Shown piece after piece: positions 60,334-64,000 of a DNA stretch of 64,000 nucleotides. The stretch is from Methanoculleus horonobensis (GTDB lineage Archaea; Halobacteriota; Methanomicrobia; Methanomicrobiales; Methanoculleaceae). A program made the position numbers and the translations under genes. The notes beneath the pieces were generated by a model. That model saw only the letters and a list, made by a program, of their open reading frames with translations. It ran no database searches and was not told the origin of the DNA. Positions within the stretch are counted from its first letter, which is position 1. The number at the start of each line of letters is the position of its first letter. Where the stretch lies: positions 1 to 64,000 of the forward strand of contig NZ_BCNY01000015.1 of assembly GCF_001602375.1 (NCBI RefSeq), in the 5' to 3' direction.

Positions 60334-61758
60334 GTGAAACCCGGCAGAACCCTGATAACCACGATCACCCTTTTCATCGCAATCCTCTCCGTCGTCTTCG
60401 CGGGCTGCAGCGCGACGGGCGAGCAGTCGCCAGTATCGCCTCCCGCCACGCCGGTTGCCGCACAGGCCTCCGACTGCCCGGCGCTCGTGTTTACGGATCG
60501 GGAGTTTGCGTTCGAACTCCAGCGGACACTCGGCGCCTCGTATTCGGGAGAGGCCGATATCGGCGAGTGCCTTGCCACTGCGTCCAGGATCAGGGAAGGG
60601 GACTTCGAGAGCTGGTATGGCGAGTGGAAAGCGACCGCAGACAACTTCAGGGCGGCGGGCGACGAGAGTCTCGCCGCCGGGCACAGGGTCACCGCGATGG
60701 AGGCATACTACCGGGCCGCGACGTATTACCGGACGGCCGAGTTCTTCCTGCACGGCAACGCCACCGATCCCCGCATCGTGGAGACGTGGGGGATGAGCCG
60801 GGAAACGTTCCGCAACGCGCTCGCGCTCGACGCCGTCCCCTACGAGATCGTCGCCGTCCCGTACGAGAATACCACGCTGTCGGGCTACTTCTATGCGGTC
60901 GACGACTCCGGCAGACCCCGGCCGCTGCTCATCGTCCAGACCGGCTTCGACGGCTGCCAGGAGGAACTCCACCCGTACGCGATGGAGGGGATCCGGCGCG
61001 GATACAACGTCCTGACGTTCGAGGGGCCGGGCCAGGGCGAAGTGATACGGGTTCAGCAGATCCCGTTCCGCCACGACTGGGAGAAGGTGATCGGGCCCGT
61101 CGTGGACTACGCGGTGAGCCGGCCCGACGTCGACGAAGGTCGGATTGCGCTCTGGGGGATCTCGCTCGGGGGCTACCTCGCTCCCCGCGGTGCCGCATAC
61201 GAGCCCCGGATCGCGGCGCTGGTCGCGGACGGGGGCACCTACGATGTCGGACAGACGCTCCTCGCGAACCTGGAGGCCGGCGGGGCAGGGAACCTGACGG
61301 AAGACGAACTCCGGGAGTGGCTGCAGACGGATCCGGTCGAGTTCAACGACGCCATCCGCGACGTCATGGCCCACGATACCGGCACCCGATGGCTGAACGA
61401 GAACGGGATGTTCGTCTTTGATGTCGGGTCGCCGGCGGAGTTCTGGGCGAAGTGGATGGAATTTTCGCTCGCCGGGGTTGCCGAAGAGATACGCTGCCCC
61501 ACGCTGGTCTGTGCCGGTGCGGCCGACCACTTCGACCCGGACGGGGTGCAGGCGAAGGCGCTCTACGACCACCTCACCTGCGAGCGGGAACTTATGGTCT
61601 TCTCCGACGACTACGGTGCCGGGTCGCACTGCCAGCTCGGGGCGTTCGCGCAATCGTTCGGCGCCAAGTTCGACTGGCTCGACGATAGGATGGGGATGGC
61701 GGGGACTTCTCCCGGCGATCACGGGGAAGGCGTCTCGAACCCCTCTCCTGCAAGATAA
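60334..61758 (+). CDS. Exported alpha/beta-hydrolase lipoprotein
   Basis: About 474 residues from the GTG at 60334. The signal ends in a lipobox (VFAGC near residue 24). An N-terminal helical region (~55-150, ATYYRTAEFFLHG) precedes the hydrolase core. The nucleophile elbow is WGISLGGYLAPR near residue 290, the oxyanion region is in TGFDGCQEEL, the acid in CAGAADHFDPDG and the His in GAGSHCQLG. It resembles FrsA-type/dipeptidyl-peptidase-like hydrolases. Its last 13 codons lie in a dispersed repeat and overlap the HEPN gene by 40 nt. Confidence 0.85.
   Translation: MKPGRTLITTITLFIAILSVVFAGCSATGEQSPVSPPATPVAAQASDCPALVFTDREFAFELQRTLGASYSGEADIGECLATASRIREGDFESWYGEWKATADNFRAAGDESLAAGHRVTAMEAYYRAATYYRTAEFFLHGNATDPRIVETWGMSRETFRNALALDAVPYEIVAVPYENTTLSGYFYAVDDSGRPRPLLIVQTGFDGCQEELHPYAMEGIRRGYNVLTFEGPGQGEVIRVQQIPFRHDWEKVIGPVVDYAVSRPDVDEGRIALWGISLGGYLAPRGAAYEPRIAALVADGGTYDVGQTLLANLEAGGAGNLTEDELREWLQTDPVEFNDAIRDVMAHDTGTRWLNENGMFVFDVGSPAEFWAKWMEFSLAGVAEEIRCPTLVCAGAADHFDPDGVQAKALYDHLTCERELMVFSDDYGAGSHCQLGAFAQSFGAKFDWLDDRMGMAGTSPGDHGEGVSNPSPAR
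61715..61751. repeat. Direct repeat, copy 2, forming two overlapping gene ends
   Basis: Near-copy of 60155-60190. On the plus strand it encodes the hydrolase tail GEGVSNPSPAR, and on the minus strand the HEPN tail GEGFETPSP. One repeat thus supplies the C-termini of two convergent genes. Confidence 0.6.
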
Positions 61759-62171
61759 CCGGAGACTATCTCGAAGATCTCCCCGGCATCGTGCACGGTT
61801 CCGTTTGCGGAGGCTTCACCGTACGTCAGACCATAGTCGGCGGCCTCCCGTGCGGTCTTCGCCCTCCGGAGGTCGGAGACAACTGCAGCAGGGAGCACAC
61901 CTTTTTCGACGAATAGCTCTTCGATGGCGGCTATAAGGCACTCGTGGCTTTTCTCGACGTAACCGGCGCTAAAGAGCAGCGATTTGCAGGTGTGGAACAT
62001 AGAATAGTATGCCTTGATGATCGTCCACTTGAAGTCCGAGTCACAGAAAGAGTTCTTCGCCGAATCGAGATCTCGTTTCGCTTCGACTAACTCCTTCTCG
62101 ACCATCGCCCTGCTTGCGGGGCGTTTGACCACACCCCGGCGGTTCACGCAGTCCTGAAACCTGTATGACAT
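61719..62171 (-). CDS. HEPN-domain protein of an MNT-HEPN pair
   Basis: Protein of 150 residues, all helical. The HEPN core includes KWTIIKAYYSMFHTCKSLLFSAGY near residue 60 (split) and TAREAADYGLTYGE near 110. In toxin pairs HEPN is often an RNase with an Arg-x4-6-His motif; I do not find that spacing here. It starts 4 bp after the nucleotidyltransferase, so they form one operon. The C-terminus ends in a dispersed repeat. An ATG at 62105 is an alternative start. Confidence 0.83.
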   Translation of the reverse strand: MSYRFQDCVNRRGVVKRPASRAMVEKELVEAKRDLDSAKNSFCDSDFKWTIIKAYYSMFHTCKSLLFSAGYVEKSHECLIAAIEELFVEKGVLPAAVVSDLRRAKTAREAADYGLTYGEASANGTVHDAGEIFEIVSGYLAGEGFETPSP

Positions 62172-62174
62172 TCT

Positions 62175-62834
62175 TCACCCGCTTAGAACAATCCCCTGTC
62201 GGATACTATCGAAGAATGGGGCATCCCCAGTCTTTAATCGATAGGTTTCGTCCGGGGTATGGACGACCGGGGAGAGTTCCCGCGAGAGAGCGGCCCGGTG
62301 CCGTTCCAGCACCTCCCGGACGGGTTCTTTTTCGGCGGTCTCGATATAGAGGTCGATATCGCTCGAAGACGTATCCTCCCCTCGTGCACAACTGCCGTAG
62401 AGGACGACGCTCGTCGTCACGTCCTGCAGGTCGCGGACGAGGGGCTGCAGTTCCAGGAGTGTGAACCAGATCTTCATCTGCCGGAGGAGAACGCTCTCCA
62501 TCCTCGCCTGGTAAAAGGCGAGGTTTCCCACGTCATCACGGGTGACCAGACCCATCGCCTCCAGGTCTTTGAGGTTTCTGCTGACGAGCGAGACGTCGCG
62601 CCCCACCATCCGCGAGAGATCCCGGACGTGAAACTGTTTCGTGTATTCCCTTCCGAGGACGACGAGGAGGATCAGCGACGACTTCCGGAGGAGCGAGCCG
62701 TAATCGTCCAGGAAGTCCCAGGGGTGGAGGTCCCCGGCCGGGGTGGGCTCCGGGGTCTTGTTGTGCGGGGGTTGCCGGGTGGGGTTATCCATTTGTTGAG
62801 TTACATTCAACACATGTTGATCCCTTGTCATCAT
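62175..62834 (-). CDS. Winged-helix plus minimal nucleotidyltransferase (MNT) fusion
   Basis: About 219 residues. A winged helix lies at ~55-110 (FHVRDLSRMVGRDVSLVSRNLKDLEAMGLV). The C-terminal ~100 residues are an MNT domain with YGSCARGEDTSSSDIDLYIE, which has the Gly-Ser and the Asp pair of active nucleotidyltransferases. MNT antitoxins can AMPylate HEPN toxins. Starts at 62894, 62834 and 62792 are all in frame; I use 62834 because a TATA box at ~62859-62866 would place initiation there. Fused DNA-binding domains are unusual for the antitoxin. Confidence 0.82.
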   Translation of the reverse strand: MMTRDQHVLNVTQQMDNPTRQPPHNKTPEPTPAGDLHPWDFLDDYGSLLRKSSLILLVVLGREYTKQFHVRDLSRMVGRDVSLVSRNLKDLEAMGLVTRDDVGNLAFYQARMESVLLRQMKIWFTLLELQPLVRDLQDVTTSVVLYGSCARGEDTSSSDIDLYIETAEKEPVREVLERHRAALSRELSPVVHTPDETYRLKTGDAPFFDSIRQGIVLSG

Positions 62835-62853
62835 TTGTTGAGTATATGTCAAC
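62795..62853 (-). promoter_or_regulatory. Operator array before the MNT-HEPN operon
   Basis: Two 17 bp palindromic sites with GTTGA/TCAAC half-sites, at 62795-62811 and 62837-62853, each preceded by ATTT, lie 42 bp apart (four helical turns). TCAACACATGTTGA (62807-62820) forms a third symmetric pairing between them. They span the region between the TATA-like box and the start codons, where a repressor would block transcription. The fused winged helix is the natural candidate for binding. Confidence 0.65.
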
Positions 62854-63002
62854 TGAGATACATAAAGGCATCTGTGGGGAATTGTCATCTGCACAGGCGT
62901 ACCCGAGCAACCTCTCTATCCCCTCATCTACAACATCTATCAATTTGTTACATTTTGATAGATAATGATAATAAGGATCGAAGCAATAGATGAAATTAAA
63001 CC

Positions 63003-64000
63003 ATGAAACCCCCTCGCACTCCCGAATACTCTCCGGCAGATGTAAAGAAGGCCTGGGAGCATGCGGATACCAGAGATGTGATCGACGCGGTCTTCAACTA
63101 CAACAAACGGTACCTGCACTGGGAGGAACTCAAATGGCGCGATCTCCCGGTAGACCCCCTTTACGTCTGGATACTGATGAAGGCCTTCAGAGAGAGGGAT
63201 ATGAAATATGTCTCGTTCGACGATCTTCGGCTGAAATATAACCTTCTTGATGATTTTCTCGAAAACCTTCATTTTCTCGACAGATCGGCAGCGGAGATCA
63301 TCTCATCGGGCCTCGATTCGCGGCCCCAGGATCGGAACCGGTTCATCACCAACTCCCTGATGGAAGAGGCGATTGCATCGAGCCAGATTGAAGGAGCCGC
63401 AGTCACGAGGACGATTGCAAAAAAGATGCTCCGTGAACAGAGGAAGCCCGCCACGAAAGACGAGAGGATGATCCTGAATAACTACATCACGATGAAGAGG
63501 ATCACGCAGGTAAAAGACGAAGATCTGACCCCGGAGTTGATCTTAGAGATCCACAAGACCATCACCCGGGATACGCTCGAAGATCCGAACGACGAAGGGA
63601 GATTCAGGGACAACAACGAGATCAGGGTCTTTGATATGCGGGGCAATGTCCTGCACACGCCTCCCGATTTCGCGTTGATCGAAGGACTCATCGAGGAACT
63701 CTGCGCCTTTGCAAACAACGACGACGGGCAGTTCATCCATCCGGTGATCAAAGGCATCATCCTGCACTTCCTGATAGGATACATACATCCGTTCAATGAC
63801 GGAAATGGTCGGACTGCACGGAGTATCTTTTACTGGTATATGCTGCGGAAGGACTACTGGCTGTTCGAATATATGGCGGTATCGAGAGCGATAAAAGACG
63901 CGGAGGGGCAGTACAAACTCGCATACCTCTACACCGAGAGCGACGAAAACGACCTCACGTATTTCATCCGCTACAATCTCGCGGCAGTAAAGACCGCGGT
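63003..64000 (+). CDS. Fic-family AMP-transferase, 3' end outside the window
   Basis: At least 332 residues, cut by the window edge. The Fic active-site motif IHPFNDGNGRTARS is near residue 264, and the flap region is around VFDMRGNVLHTPP. An inhibitory helix SSQIEGA near residue 125 fits (S/T)xxxE(G/N) and lies before the Fic motif (class II auto-inhibited type). Fic proteins usually transfer AMP to a target Ser/Thr/Tyr. It is divergent from the MNT-HEPN operon. Confidence 0.92.
   Translation, partial: MKPPRTPEYSPADVKKAWEHADTRDVIDAVFNYNKRYLHWEELKWRDLPVDPLYVWILMKAFRERDMKYVSFDDLRLKYNLLDDFLENLHFLDRSAAEIISSGLDSRPQDRNRFITNSLMEEAIASSQIEGAAVTRTIAKKMLREQRKPATKDERMILNNYITMKRITQVKDEDLTPELILEIHKTITRDTLEDPNDEGRFRDNNEIRVFDMRGNVLHTPPDFALIEGLIEELCAFANNDDGQFIHPVIKGIILHFLIGYIHPFNDGNGRTARSIFYWYMLRKDYWLFEYMAVSRAIKDAEGQYKLAYLYTESDENDLTYFIRYNLAAVKTA

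Noticed and set aside
1-64000. CRISPR array, cas genes, rRNA genes or integrase
   Set aside because: I looked for regularly spaced short repeats and for these genes by motif and found none in the window.

Overview
The window is archaeal chromosomal DNA from a methanogen, high in G+C, most likely a member of the Methanomicrobiales close to Methanoculleus. The evidence is an archaeal replication/translation cluster (small primase subunit, Gins51, L44e, S27e, aIF2-alpha, Nop10, a PAC2-family chaperone), a seven-gene methanogenesis-marker operon that includes the A2 component of methyl-coenzyme M reductase activation, TATA-box promoters, and GGTGA-type ribosome-binding sites. The species name is inference; no 16S or mcr gene lies in the window.

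Layout. 0.2-7.1 kb: an ADP-ribosylglycohydrolase divergent from a dense housekeeping run on the + strand (UPF0058, Elp3, PriS, Gins51, L44e, S27e, aIF2-alpha, Nop10, PAC2). 7.2-10.1 kb: an RDD membrane protein, a rhodanese lipoprotein, an ABC ATPase that has lost its catalytic motifs, and a DUF1614 membrane protein. 10.1-10.5 kb: a hairpin-rich dispersed repeat. 10.5-19.7 kb (-): asparagine synthetase and an AhpD-like protein, then the marker cluster that reads atwA-mmp3-mmp6-mmp5-mmp15-mmp17-mmp7. 19.7-21.6 kb: a HAD phosphatase and ribose-1,5-bisphosphate isomerase. 21.6-28.3 kb: an accessory island bounded by two membrane-anchored winged-helix regulators. It holds exported proteins, an orphan RelE-like toxin, an ABC-2 permease, and two inverted copies of a ~270 bp leader with a palindromic core. 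28.6-32.7 kb (-): an operon of two M24 peptidases, an AAA ATPase and a metallo-beta-lactamase-fold hydrolase. 32.7-39.8 kb: a winged-helix protein, tRNA-Asn, two 5'-truncated histidine kinases joined head to head, a voltage-sensor/CorA fusion, an epoxide hydrolase remnant and small proteins.

39.9-44.4 kb: a candidate structured RNA, a DUF3800 gene and an iron-type ABC importer operon whose binding protein carries a Ca-binding dockerin-like N-terminus. 44.4-52.9 kb: a ClC channel, a PRC-barrel protein, a small HExxH protein, a Cache lipoprotein, a large membrane protein and an M13 peptidase. 53.1-58.3 kb: an unrecognised envelope locus (six-TM protein, 1062-residue exported protein with an internal glycine/alanine-rich membrane helix, FecR-like protein). 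58.3-64 kb: an MFS transporter, an alpha/beta-hydrolase lipoprotein, an MNT-HEPN pair with a fused winged helix and an operator array, and a divergent Fic protein that runs off the right edge.

The parts most worth following are the 53-58 kb envelope locus, the voltage-sensor/CorA fusion, the winged-helix-MNT/HEPN/Fic island, the palindromic leader pair, and the candidate RNA near 39.95 kb. All family calls come from reading motifs by eye; no database search was run.
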